Made by a program: the position numbers and the translations under genes. Of a DNA stretch of 64,000 bases, positions 17,991 through 25,408 are shown one piece after another. This stretch comes from Fibrobacter sp. UBA4309. Lineage in GTDB: Bacteria > Fibrobacterota > Fibrobacteria > Fibrobacterales > Fibrobacteraceae. Position 1 is the stretch's first letter. Every line of letters starts with the position of its first letter. Location: contig NZ_DGUN01000078.1 of NCBI RefSeq assembly GCF_002395745.1, positions 62,001 through 126,000 of the forward strand, read 5' to 3'. The notes below the pieces were generated by a model that worked only from the letters and a program-made list of their open reading frames with translations, had not been told where the DNA came from and did no database searches.

Positions 17991-18452
17991 TTACCTGTGA
18001 TGGTACGGGTGGTTCTGCATCACCATCTGAACGCGGTAGAGCTGTTCGGCAAAAAGCACGCGGGCGTGGTCGTGCGTAAACGTAAGCGGCGAAAGCGAAA
18101 GCAGCAAATCCGCCGTCTTCTTCAAATTTTCGTCGATGCCGTAGGCAGACCCGATCAAGAACACGATATTGCCCGGAAACCGGTCGCGGAGCGTATCCGA
18201 GAGCTTCACCGTGTCCATGAGCTTGCCCTCTTCGGAAAGGATGACGCGGCGGTATTCCGACTTCGGAAACTTCTTGTCAAAAAGTGACGCTTCTTGCGCC
18301 AGCGCCTGAACGCGGTCGTCGATTTTCGATTCCTTGAGTTCCACGACCTCGAGCGGGTAGACTCCCCCACGCAGGCGCTTCACGTACTTGTCCACCTCGT
18401 CCGCGATAAACGGCGAGCCGGCCTTACCGAATACTGCTAGAACCCATTTCAT
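17991..18452 (-). CDS. rlmH: 23S rRNA pseudouridine-1915 N3-methyltransferase
   Basis: The 153-residue SPOUT-class enzyme methylates the pseudouridine at position 1915 in helix 69 of 23S rRNA using S-adenosylmethionine. It shows the family features: a short length, IVFLIGSAYGIDENL (SAM-binding knot segment near residue 105) and the C-terminal LSLSPLTFTHDHARVLFAEQLYR ending in NHPYHH. The C-terminal HPYHHR closely parallels the E. coli-type ending. The base before the ATG belongs to a heptanucleotide repeat tract (AATATG), leaving no Shine-Dalgarno sequence, so initiation must be weak or unusual. Confidence 0.95.
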   Translation of the reverse strand: MKWVLAVFGKAGSPFIADEVDKYVKRLRGGVYPLEVVELKESKIDDRVQALAQEASLFDKKFPKSEYRRVILSEEGKLMDTVKLSDTLRDRFPGNIVFLIGSAYGIDENLKKTADLLLSLSPLTFTHDHARVLFAEQLYRVQMVMQNHPYHHR

Positions 18453-18651
18453 ATTAGACGAAAGACGAAAGACGAAAGACGATAGAAAAACTTGTTAGAC
18501 GATAAGAAAACTTGTTAGACGAAAGACGAAAGGAAAAGACTTTAGACGAAAGAGAAACACCTCTACAACATCATATATTTTTTTATATGGAGTACTCATA
18601 CCTAAAATCTTTCGTCTATCGTCTACCAGCGCAGCGGTCTTTCGTCTATCT
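18453..18651. repeat. Heptanucleotide (GAAAGAC-type) repeats flanking rlmH and the phosphodiesterase gene
   Basis: From 18453 the plus strand reads ATTAGAC followed by GAAAGAC three times and then GATAGAA. Broken copies continue to 18555, including two copies of CTTGTTAGAC 20 bases apart. Around 18608-18650 the same heptamer occurs inverted (TTTCGTC TATCGTC), so the two sides could pair. A GC-rich segment (CCAGCGCAGCGG) interrupts the inverted part. The central 18555-18607 part is AT-rich. No gene is visible between the repeats. Confidence 0.8.
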
Positions 18652-19374
18652 CCCTACGCTCAGGCGTTCAATAAGGAAACTCGGCATGCCGGCCTTCTTC
18701 ATGCGCTCCTGCGTCTGGAAAACGTCGTAATCGACGCGAATCAGCCGTACGCACTTGGTCTCGGTATCGAGCAGGCACCAACAGGCGCGCGGATCGCGGT
18801 CACGCGGTTGCCCCACGCTGCCCACATTCACCAGCAGGCGTTCCGTATCGGCAATCACGTATTCATATTCGTCCAGGATCTTGGGAATCGCCATCGGACG
18901 GCTAGCGACAATCACCGGGCTGTGCGTGTGGCCGACAAAGCAGTAGCGGCCCGTAAAATGGTCAAACGCGTCAAGCGCGCCTTCCAAATCGGTGATATAC
19001 ACCCAATCGGCCGGAGAAAGCGGAGAAGCATGCACAAACGTGATATCGTTTTCTTCGTATATGTACGGCAACGATTTCATGTAGGCGACAGACTCCGCAC
19101 TCAAGTGCTTCTGCGTCCACTCGATAGCCTGCTTGGCATACGGATTGAAGCCGACGCTCGATTCGTACTTGATGCCCACGCTATCGTGGTTGCCGATAAG
19201 ACATACATCCATATTTTTCCGTGCCAACTGGACGCATTCGTCCGCATCGACACCGTATCCAACCAAATCCCCAAGGCAAATTCTCTTTTCGACACCGTTT
19301 TCCTTCATGGACTGGAGGACGGCCTCAAAAGCAACGGCATTGGAGTGTATATCAGAACATATTCCGTAAAGCAT
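18646..19374 (-). CDS. Calcineurin-like metallophosphoesterase
   Basis: The 242-residue protein is a dinuclear-metal phosphoesterase of the YfcE/MJ0936-like group. Metal-ligand motifs are in order: YGICSDIHSN near the N-terminus, CLGDLVGYG near residue 40, CLIGNHDS near residue 65, TFVHASP near residue 115 and CFVGHTHSP near residue 145. VGSVGQPRDRDPRACW follows. The ATG at 19374 is chosen over a TTG at 19413, since the family begins within a few residues of the first strand. Its 3' end runs into the heptamer repeats. A phosphodiesterase or protein-phosphatase-like activity is likely; the substrate is unknown. Confidence 0.88.
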   Translation of the reverse strand: MLYGICSDIHSNAVAFEAVLQSMKENGVEKRICLGDLVGYGVDADECVQLARKNMDVCLIGNHDSVGIKYESSVGFNPYAKQAIEWTQKHLSAESVAYMKSLPYIYEENDITFVHASPLSPADWVYITDLEGALDAFDHFTGRYCFVGHTHSPVIVASRPMAIPKILDEYEYVIADTERLLVNVGSVGQPRDRDPRACWCLLDTETKCVRLIRVDYDVFQTQERMKKAGMPSFLIERLSVGR

Positions 19375-19398
19375 AGCGAAAAATTTAATAATATCCCC

Positions 19399-19436
19399 AA
19401 TAACTAAGAACAAGGAACTATTAACTATTAACTATA
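19399..19436. repeat. Heptanucleotide repeats (ATTAACT type)
   Basis: Units AATAACT, AAGAACA, AGGAACT, ATTAACT and ATTAACT follow each other in exact 7-base phase. They fill the divergent gap between the phosphodiesterase and slyD genes and end about 10 bases before the slyD start, so they overlap any promoter or ribosome site there. Confidence 0.75.
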
Positions 19437-19447
19437 TTTGCGCCCGT

Positions 19448-20071
19448 ATGGAAACTGTTCAAGACAAGCTCAAGGTCAGCATTGCGTATACCCTCAAAGA
19501 AATGACCGGACGCATTCTGGAAGAAGTCCCTTCTTCACATCCTTTTGTCTATATCCACGGCTACGAAAACATCATCCCCGGCCTCGAAACTGCCCTGGAA
19601 GGCAAAAAGGTCGGAGACTCCTTTACCGTAGAAATACCCTACAAGCTGGGTTACGGCCCCTACAGGGACGATCTTGTTCTCCAGGTTCCCAAGGCGGAAC
19701 TCCAGGAAGTCGGTGAACTCTGGCTCGGCATGGAACTCGAAATGTTCCAGGATGGCGACATCCGCGAATTCCAGTTGCCCGACACCGCCGACGAATTTTG
19801 TGACGACCTGCATCTCGACGAAGACGAAGAAACCGACGGCATCTACGTAGTCAAGGAAATTTACAAGGACACCGTCCTCGTAGACGGGAACCACCCCTTT
19901 GCCGGAAAGGACCTGATATTCGAAGTCCAGGTAGTCTCCATAGACTCCCCCAGTTTTACCGAACTCGAAAGCGGTTTCCCGGACGGCGAGTTCGACGACG
20001 AATCGTTTGACGAAGATTTTGGAGAAGGTTACGACTCCGACAACGACAACTACAACAGGAGATGGCGCTAA
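19448..20071 (+). CDS. slyD: SlyD-type FKBP peptidyl-prolyl cis-trans isomerase
   Basis: The 207-residue protein is a prolyl isomerase and chaperone. The FKBP core is split by an IF (insert-in-flap) domain as in SlyD: FVYIHGYENIIPGLETALEGKKVGD (shown in part), then IPYKLGYGPYRDDLV, the insert with LGMELEM, and VDGNHPFAGKDLIFEVQV returning to the core. Unlike E. coli SlyD it lacks the His/Cys-rich metal-binding tail; instead the last 40 residues are very acidic (Asp/Glu-rich). The gene overlaps rpiA by one base (TAATG). No classical Shine-Dalgarno is seen because heptamer repeats occupy the leader. Confidence 0.9.
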   Translation: METVQDKLKVSIAYTLKEMTGRILEEVPSSHPFVYIHGYENIIPGLETALEGKKVGDSFTVEIPYKLGYGPYRDDLVLQVPKAELQEVGELWLGMELEMFQDGDIREFQLPDTADEFCDDLHLDEDEETDGIYVVKEIYKDTVLVDGNHPFAGKDLIFEVQVVSIDSPSFTELESGFPDGEFDDESFDEDFGEGYDSDNDNYNRRWR

Positions 20072-20760
20072 TGGCATCGATGGACGAACTCAAGAAAGCG
20101 GCTGGCGTACGTGCCGCCGACATGATCAAGGACGGCATGACCGTGGGGCTCGGTACGGGTAGTACCGCCGCACACATGGTGAACCGCCTCGCCGAACGCA
20201 TCAAGACCGAAGGCCTCTCCGTCACGGGCGTGAGCACCAGCTGGAGCACCACGCTGCAGTGTCGTAGCCTGGGCATCCCGCTCAAAGAAATGGGCGAAGT
20301 CAGCCACCTGGACATGGTGATTGACGGTGCCGACGAAATCGACGACCAGAGGAACCTGATCAAGGGCCGCGGTGCCGCCCACCTGCTCGAAAAGATTGTC
20401 GCCTCCATGACCGACAACTACGTGATTATCGCGGACAGCGGCAAGAAGGTGAACAAGCTCGGCGAAAAGTTCGCCGTTCCGCTCGAAATCATTCCGGGAG
20501 CCATCGCCGTGGTGACCGAACGCGTGAAAAAGCTGGGCGGAGACCTCAAGGTGCGCATGGGCGCTCCCGGCAAGGACGGCCCGGTGATTAGCGACAGCGG
20601 CAACCTGATTGCAGACGCCAAGTTCGGGATTATCGAAAATCCGGACAAACTAGCACGCGACCTGGAACATATCGTAGGTATCGTGGGCCACGGACTTTTC
20701 GTGGGCATGGCCACCAAGGTGATTCTCGCCGACGCCGAGAAAGGCCTAGTGGAATTCTAG
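20071..20760 (+). CDS. rpiA: Ribose-5-phosphate isomerase A
   Basis: The 229-residue enzyme interconverts ribose-5-phosphate and ribulose-5-phosphate in the pentose phosphate pathway. Motifs are GLGTGSTA near residue 28, DGADEIDDQ near residue 87, IKGRGAAHLLEKI and the C-terminal MGAPGKDGPVISDSGN. The start at 20071 overlaps the slyD stop (TAATG) with AGGAG nine bases upstream; the in-frame ATG at 20062 would directly abut that site and is less likely. Translation coupling with slyD is expected. A strong two-way terminator follows 25 bases after the stop. Confidence 0.96.
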   Translation: MASMDELKKAAGVRAADMIKDGMTVGLGTGSTAAHMVNRLAERIKTEGLSVTGVSTSWSTTLQCRSLGIPLKEMGEVSHLDMVIDGADEIDDQRNLIKGRGAAHLLEKIVASMTDNYVIIADSGKKVNKLGEKFAVPLEIIPGAIAVVTERVKKLGGDLKVRMGAPGKDGPVISDSGNLIADAKFGIIENPDKLARDLEHIVGIVGHGLFVGMATKVILADAEKGLVEF

Positions 20761-20785
20761 TCCAGGCAATCCGTTTAAGAAACAG

Positions 20786-20815
20786 AAAGCCTCCGGTCAA
20801 AAGACCGGAGGCTTT
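20786..20815. terminator. Bidirectional terminator between rpiA and the convergent gene
   Basis: A 13-bp perfect stem (AAAGCCTCCGGTC / GACCGGAGGCTTT) with an AAAA loop works in both orientations; each arm ends in an A/T run. It separates rpiA from the convergent Arg/Asn-rich protein gene. Confidence 0.93.
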
Positions 20816-20848
20816 CAATTTTTGCGCATTCGCGCGTGTTATCGCGAA

Positions 20849-21478
20849 TTAGGCTTCGTCGTCAGCGAGTTCCGGAGCCTTCTTGATCACGTTGCGACGG
20901 CCATAGCGGACCTTGGCGGGATCAAAAGTGGTTTCGGCAACTTCGACAGGCGCTTCGGCAGCAACAGCCGGAACGGCAACCGGAGCAGGAGCAACGGGAG
21001 CGGCCGGAGTTTCAACCGGGATACGCGGTGCGAGCGGACGACGGGCTTCTGCAGCGGGGGCTTCGGCAGCAGCGGGAGCTGCTTCGGCGGCAACGGCGGC
21101 AGCAGGAGCTTCGGCATTGTTGAATTCACGACGCGGGCGATCCGGACGGCCTTCACGGCGGTCACGGCGAGAACCACGGTTCTCACGCTGTTCGTTGCGG
21201 TCACGGTTCTGACCCTGCTGGGCCTGGCCGTTCTTTTCACCGCGGTTTTCTTTATTCTGACGATCCTTATTGCGATTGTCCTTGTTGTTGCGTTCCCCAC
21301 GCTGGGCCATTTCCTGGGCGCTAACGGCGCGACGGGAATTCGGCTTCAGGTTCATGTCCGGGGTGAGCTTTTTAACAATCGGGGTATGGAGATTGTCGAG
21401 AATCTTGCTAACCTTCGAGAGGATAACGATGCACAGAATCACTGCGATGAGTGAAAGTGCGAGAGCAATGTATTCCAT
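20849..21478 (-). CDS. Membrane-anchored, Arg/Asn-rich low-complexity protein
   Basis: The 209-residue product begins with one transmembrane helix (IALALSLIAVILCIVILSKV). A short amphipathic part follows, then about 60 residues made mostly of Arg, Asn, Lys, Glu and Gln with no hydrophobics (for example NNKDNRNKDRQNKENRGEKN). Next is an Ala/Pro/Glu-rich stretch of about 70 residues, and a basic tail YGRRNVIKKAPELADDEA. It is probably intrinsically disordered. The Arg/Asn region resembles RNA-binding tails of DEAD-box helicases and RNase E, which is only an analogy. GAGGTG precedes the ATG. Family unknown. Confidence 0.72.
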   Translation of the reverse strand: MEYIALALSLIAVILCIVILSKVSKILDNLHTPIVKKLTPDMNLKPNSRRAVSAQEMAQRGERNNKDNRNKDRQNKENRGEKNGQAQQGQNRDRNEQRENRGSRRDRREGRPDRPRREFNNAEAPAAAVAAEAAPAAAEAPAAEARRPLAPRIPVETPAAPVAPAPVAVPAVAAEAPVEVAETTFDPAKVRYGRRNVIKKAPELADDEA

Positions 21479-21581
21479 CTAGGCACCTCATAAGTAAGGG
21501 TTAATCCACAACTGCAAGCTGGAAAAGACCGGCAGAAGGGGTGATTGCGATTTTTTGGTTGATTTGGGCCATCTTAATAGC

Positions 21582-21712
21582 GTCTCATCGAGACTTGACG
21601 GCCAGGGGGGACTCCTATCCGGCGGACCTGGTCCAGCTCAGGAAATCGGAGCAAGCCGGTTTTCGCCGCAGCGACAAACCGAGAGGGGGCAATCACGGGC
21701 GGAAATTTAACA
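21582..21712 (+). ncRNA. ffs: Possible structured RNA, SRP (4.5S-like) candidate
   Basis: This 250-base gap has no ORF but is GC-rich and foldable. CGGCGGA (21620) pairs with TTCGCCG (21662), and inside it CC-U-GGU pairs with GCCGG (21655). The enclosed loop contains CCAGCTCAGGAAATCGGAGCA, resembling SRP domain IV (CAG..., GGAA tetraloop, GGAGCA). The fit is not perfect: the apical stem is weak and the loop is about four bases longer than usual. A separate hairpin GTCTC/GAGAC lies at 21582. The ends and even the strand are uncertain. Confidence 0.38.
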
Positions 21713-21732
21713 AAATTTTGTGTCAAAAAACG

Positions 21733-22836
21733 TTATACAAACGCTTTTTCAACAACTTTTTCCATTTTATCGGCCATGGCGTCCCAGCTCATGGCCAAAG
21801 CGCGTTTTTTCGCGTTATTTTGCAATTCCTCGAGGTGGTTCCGGTCGTGCAAGACAGCCGCGGCCTTCTGGCAGAACCCTTCCGGATCGTCATTTTCGTA
21901 CAGGAGCCCGGTCACGCCGTCCACGACGGAGTCCTTGAGGCCGGCCACGTTGTTGCTCATCGAGATGGTCCCGCAGAGGTTCGCCTCGATATTGTTGATG
22001 CCCCAGCCTTCCTTGAACGAGGGGTTTATAAACAGCGAGGACCTGCTCAGGAGGTCACGTTTCTCGTCTTCGGAGACGCGGCCCAGGAACTTCACGGAGT
22101 CGCGCACGCCAAGCTTATCGACCAGCTTCTCGAGTTCGGCGCGGTAGTCCCCGCCACCGGCCACCTCGAGCACGATTCCCGGAACGAGTTCGCGCAGGCG
22201 CGGCATGGCGTTGATGACAAACTGTGCGTTCTTGTACTTCATGAGGCGGCCCACGTAAGATATGACCGGAGGATCGGCCTTCGGCTGGGTCGGCTTGAAG
22301 TATTCGGTATCGATACCCGGTTCCACCACCTCGGTCCACTTGGACTTGATGCCCATGTCGGCAATCTCGTCGGCGGTGCTCTGCGAAATGGCGAGGAACT
22401 TTTCGCCCTTGTAGAACAGCGCGACGGCACGTTCCATCAGGTACACGTACAGCGCCATCGGGAAAAACGCCTCGCGGAAGATGGACTTGCGGAAAAAGTG
22501 CATCACCATGTGCAGGCGCTTCGTCTTGGTCCCGAGTTTTGTGAAGAACGGAATCTTGTTCAGGTCTTCGACGATAAGGTCGTATTCCTTCTGGTGCTTG
22601 CGGGCGTAGAAAAATGCGGAATAGTTGAACAGGAACTTGTTACCGATACGGATGGTACGCATGCCATCCACGGTTTCTTCGTCGGGCAGGCCCTTCACGC
22701 GGTGCGCAAGGACCGTCACCTCGTAGCTGCGCGCATTGAGCCGCTTGAAAAGTTCATGGAAATACAGTTCGGCGCCGCCCGCTTCCGGGTTCTTGATATC
22801 GCGCCAGTTGATAAGCAAAATCTTTTTCTTTTCCAC
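21733..22836 (-). CDS. GT4-family glycosyltransferase
   Basis: The 367-residue cytoplasmic enzyme has the GT-B fold of family 4 retaining glycosyltransferases. The N-terminal acceptor domain opens with ILLINWRDIKNPEAGGAELYFHEL. The C-terminal donor domain begins near residue 190 (PPVISYVGRLMKYKNAQ) and contains the E-x7-E motif in FKEGWGINNIEANL near residue 285. It likely transfers a hexose from a nucleotide sugar in surface polysaccharide or glycolipid synthesis. The start is GTG 22836. The gene is not in an obvious operon: an ncRNA-like gap lies downstream and the aminotransferase ends 50 bases upstream. Confidence 0.9.
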   Translation of the reverse strand: MEKKKILLINWRDIKNPEAGGAELYFHELFKRLNARSYEVTVLAHRVKGLPDEETVDGMRTIRIGNKFLFNYSAFFYARKHQKEYDLIVEDLNKIPFFTKLGTKTKRLHMVMHFFRKSIFREAFFPMALYVYLMERAVALFYKGEKFLAISQSTADEIADMGIKSKWTEVVEPGIDTEYFKPTQPKADPPVISYVGRLMKYKNAQFVINAMPRLRELVPGIVLEVAGGGDYRAELEKLVDKLGVRDSVKFLGRVSEDEKRDLLSRSSLFINPSFKEGWGINNIEANLCGTISMSNNVAGLKDSVVDGVTGLLYENDDPEGFCQKAAAVLHDRNHLEELQNNAKKRALAMSWDAMADKMEKVVEKAFV

Positions 22837-22885
22837 GTTACAACCTAATTTTTATCCGCGTGTAATATACAAAAATATTCCCGCA

Positions 22886-24133
22886 TCATCCTTGAGCAAG
22901 CGCGCGCATCCTCGCTACCGCTTCCTTGAACTGCGCCGGTTCCTGCAACAGAGAGACCACCACCCAGCCGTCCTCGTCGAAGTCGAAGAAGAATCCCGGT
23001 TGCACGAGCACGTGCTTTTCCTTGAGCAGGCGGAGCGTGAGTTCCTCGTCGTCTTCGCCCAGGCGGACTACCGCATACCAGCCGCCGAGAACCTCGGGGC
23101 AGTACTTGGAGGGGAATGATTCGCGGAGCGTCTGCCAGTTTTGCAAAAGGCGTTCCTTGACACGCGATTCGTAAGCCGCGGCCTTGGGCAGCAGCGAAAT
23201 GCCAAGTGCCTGCGCCGGGGCGGATACACTCAGGTAGGCGTCTTCCACAAACTCGAGTGCCGCGCGAATTTCTTCAAACTTTTCGCGGGGTGCGTAGAAA
23301 GCCATCCAACCGAGCTTGAGCTGCGGGGAGCCCACGGCCTTGCTCAGGCCGTTCAGCCAGAAGATGGGGCACTTGGGGCCGCCTTCGGGAAGGTTGATGA
23401 AGTCGCCGCCTCCCGCATCCCATATATTACTTTCGTCTATCGTCTTTCGTCTATCGTCTAATGCATATTCCCAACTGCGGCGGACCTCCGGCGAAAAACC
23501 GTAATCACCGAAGACTTCGTCCACCACGAGGATCAAGTTGTTCTCTTCGCAAAAATGAACAGCCGCATTCCATCCTTCGCGGGAGACGCAATGCCCCGTC
23601 GGGTTATGCGGTGAAACGAGCAGCAGGATTTTCGCACGCTCCGGCGCGGCCAGCAGGCTGTCGGTATCAAGCACGAAACGGAATTCTCCCCCGCAAGTCT
23701 TTCGTCTAAGTTCAAGGAAATACGGTGCGCATTCCAGATGTTCCAGCTGGGCAAGCGTATCGAGCAGCGGATAGCCCGGCATCGGCGTGAGGATTACGTC
23801 GCCCGGGTCGCAGAACGCCTTGAACAAGACGGAATAAGCTTCGCTCGTACTCGCGGTAAGGATAATCTGTCCCGCATCAAAGTTGCCGCCACGTTCGCGG
23901 TAATATTCCACCACCGCCTCGCGCGCCGACTTCCAGCCCGCCGCATCTGGATTCCAGCAACCGAAAGATTCGCGACCTTCATCAACCGCCGCATCCAAGT
24001 CAATCGGTAGTCCCGCCTTCACCGGGCTGCTTACCGTCATATCGATAAACGGCGCAGACTCAGCCTTCGCGCGCTCCAGTTCGGCAAAGAACGGAGACGG
24101 AGAAAGGTCTTTAGGCAAGCGGGAAGAAAGCAT
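22886..24133 (-). CDS. PLP-dependent aminotransferase, class I/II, with repeat insertion
   Basis: The 415-residue enzyme is a fold-type I aminotransferase of the AspC/AAT superfamily. It shows the substrate loop TASTSEAYSVLFKAF, MPGYPLLDTL, VSPHNPTGHCVS, the cofactor Asp in LILVVDEVFGDYGF and the PLP-Lys in LNGLSKAVGSPQLKLGW. An aspartate- or aromatic-type substrate is plausible but not determined. The coding sequence contains an exact 30-base run of the heptamer repeat seen between genes (23431-23460). It is translated as LDDRRKTIDES between the cofactor-Asp region and the PLP-Lys loop. A second short copy lies at 23697-23710. The frame stays open, so the protein may tolerate the insertion in a surface loop. 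Confidence 0.87.
   Translation of the reverse strand: MLSSRLPKDLSPSPFFAELERAKAESAPFIDMTVSSPVKAGLPIDLDAAVDEGRESFGCWNPDAAGWKSAREAVVEYYRERGGNFDAGQIILTASTSEAYSVLFKAFCDPGDVILTPMPGYPLLDTLAQLEHLECAPYFLELRRKTCGGEFRFVLDTDSLLAAPERAKILLLVSPHNPTGHCVSREGWNAAVHFCEENNLILVVDEVFGDYGFSPEVRRSWEYALDDRRKTIDESNIWDAGGGDFINLPEGGPKCPIFWLNGLSKAVGSPQLKLGWMAFYAPREKFEEIRAALEFVEDAYLSVSAPAQALGISLLPKAAAYESRVKERLLQNWQTLRESFPSKYCPEVLGGWYAVVRLGEDDEELTLRLLKEKHVLVQPGFFFDFDEDGWVVVSLLQEPAQFKEAVARMRALAQG
23431..23460. repeat. Heptanucleotide repeat inside the aminotransferase coding sequence
   Basis: The plus strand reads TTTCGTC TATCGTC, then TTTCGTC TATCGTC TA: four perfect 7-mers plus two bases. It is the same alternating pair as at 18608. 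Its 30 bases keep the reading frame and encode ten residues of the aminotransferase. Confidence 0.85.
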
Positions 24134-24137
24134 AGTG

Positions 24138-24193
24138 AGTGGTTAGTAAACCGTGGCTAGTGGTTAGGAATGAGGCTATTGGGGTTAGTAAAA
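24138..24193. repeat. Heptanucleotide repeats (AGTGGTT type)
   Basis: Eight units in 7-base phase: AGTGGTT, AGTAAAC, CGTGGCT, AGTGGTT, AGGAATG, AGGCTAT, TGGGGTT, AGTAAAA. They lie directly upstream of the aminotransferase ATG (24133) and replace a visible ribosome site. They separate it from the FISUMP lipoprotein gene. Confidence 0.7.
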
Positions 24194-24234
24194 ATTTAGA
24201 AAACAAAATCGATTCACCAAGTAGTGTACAAGCA

Positions 24235-25020
24235 CTAGTCCTTTATGCAACGGACTGAGAACGCTTCGTTATCATCCCACCAATATGAATTTACGAAAAA
24301 AGTATCATACGACATATCAATCGCGATGCGCAGCCCTTCGCTATGATCGTCGCGACACCAGAAATAGGTTTCACGGCCCGCATTCTTAAATCCTGGACCC
24401 GACATACGATACCCCGCAGGCAATGCCGTAAAACAGGTCGCATTGGTCGAAGCCGGCAAATAGACATCTCCGTGAAAAGGCTTGGTATAAGGTTCCCAGC
24501 CTTCGGTGGCCTTTAACGCAAATGGCGCCATGTAGTAAGACCAATCTTCGCTTTCTTCGTTTATCCTTTCAGACAAGGGCCTCATGAGAATGTCAAATTC
24601 TTCCCTGGTAGGCAGATGGTATCCAGCAGGGCACGCTTCGTCAGCAGTATAGTAGGTATAGAGCCGTCCGTATTTTTCACAGCTATCCAAACTGTTCATG
24701 TAACAGAAACTGGAATCCATCTCATAGTTCAGATTTTCGGCCATCCATACCTGGTCACCGATTTTTATTGTCTTGTAGGTCTGTCCGTCACGCTCATCAA
24801 GCAAAGTTCCAAATTCGCATTCGGTCGGATCCTGTGGCAACACCGTCTGGGAGTTCGACGAACCTTTCGAGCTGCTACTGAATTTCGCGAAAGAACTGCT
24901 GCTAGGCACGTCAACGGGTTCGCTTAGCCCCTGTTCTATGCCAGCAGATGTCTCGCTGTCACCGCAAGCGCCGAAGAAGAACGCGAAAAAAAGGAAAGCA
25001 AACGAAATATGCTTACGCAT
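24235..25020 (-). CDS. FISUMP-domain lipoprotein
   Basis: The 261-residue product begins MRKHISFAFLFFAFFFGAC, a lipoprotein signal, and GGAGGTGG precedes this ATG. A Ser-rich linker (about residues 35-65) leads to the FISUMP domain (TIGR02145, Fibrobacter succinogenes major paralogous). Domain landmarks are GTLLDERDGQTYKTIKIGDQ, WMAENLNYEMDSSFCY, CEKYGRLYTYYTA, CPAGYHLPTREEFD and the C-terminal FSVRCIKD. The domain has paired Cys and resembles a lectin- or FGE-like fold; its role, probably at the cell surface, is unknown. It follows the leuA unit by 31 bases and may be co-transcribed with it. Confidence 0.88.
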   Translation of the reverse strand: MRKHISFAFLFFAFFFGACGDSETSAGIEQGLSEPVDVPSSSSFAKFSSSSKGSSNSQTVLPQDPTECEFGTLLDERDGQTYKTIKIGDQVWMAENLNYEMDSSFCYMNSLDSCEKYGRLYTYYTADEACPAGYHLPTREEFDILMRPLSERINEESEDWSYYMAPFALKATEGWEPYTKPFHGDVYLPASTNATCFTALPAGYRMSGPGFKNAGRETYFWCRDDHSEGLRIAIDMSYDTFFVNSYWWDDNEAFSVRCIKD

Positions 25021-25051
25021 AAGATCCACCTCCACAATGGGCTTAACGAAG

Positions 25052-25396
25052 TTATTTTTTGCGTTTTTTGATAAAGCTTGCAAGCACGACCGCGATGAGG
25101 ATTCCGGCAGGGAGCACAATCGCGATTGTCAACAGGATGAGTTTCTGGAAATCGGAGAGTCCCTTCATCGATTTCTTGAAATCCTTGAACTTCGCGATCA
25201 GTCCGGGTTTCTTGCCGCCCGAGGTAGAACCGTCGGCCTCCTGCCCCAAGTCCTCGGAACCCGCAAAAGCCGCACCCTTCGGAATCATCGCATATAGCTT
25301 GGACACGGATTCCTTGACAGGCGCGACAAATCCATTCAGCTTACCACGGTACTTGTCGTAGTGGCGCTTGAAAGGGCGTGTCAGCGGTTCGAGCAT
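25052..25396 (-). CDS. Small membrane protein downstream of leuA
   Basis: The 114-residue product is largely hydrophilic and basic at the N-terminus (MLEPLTRPFKRHYDKYRGKL). It has a Gly/Ser-rich middle and one C-terminal transmembrane helix (LILLTIAIVLPAGILIAVVL) ending in KKRKK. This is the topology of a tail-anchored protein with its bulk in the cytoplasm. GGAGG precedes the ATG at a good distance, and the gene starts 12 bases after the leuA stop, so it should be co-transcribed. I recognise no family and no link to leucine synthesis. Confidence 0.65.
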   Translation of the reverse strand: MLEPLTRPFKRHYDKYRGKLNGFVAPVKESVSKLYAMIPKGAAFAGSEDLGQEADGSTSGGKKPGLIAKFKDFKKSMKGLSDFQKLILLTIAIVLPAGILIAVVLASFIKKRKK

Positions 25397-25408
25397 GGGG
25401 CCTCCGAA

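Noticed and set aside
18453..18560. CRISPR-like array
   Set aside because: The repeat period is seven bases with no unique spacers and no cas genes nearby, so this is a short tandem repeat and not a CRISPR array.
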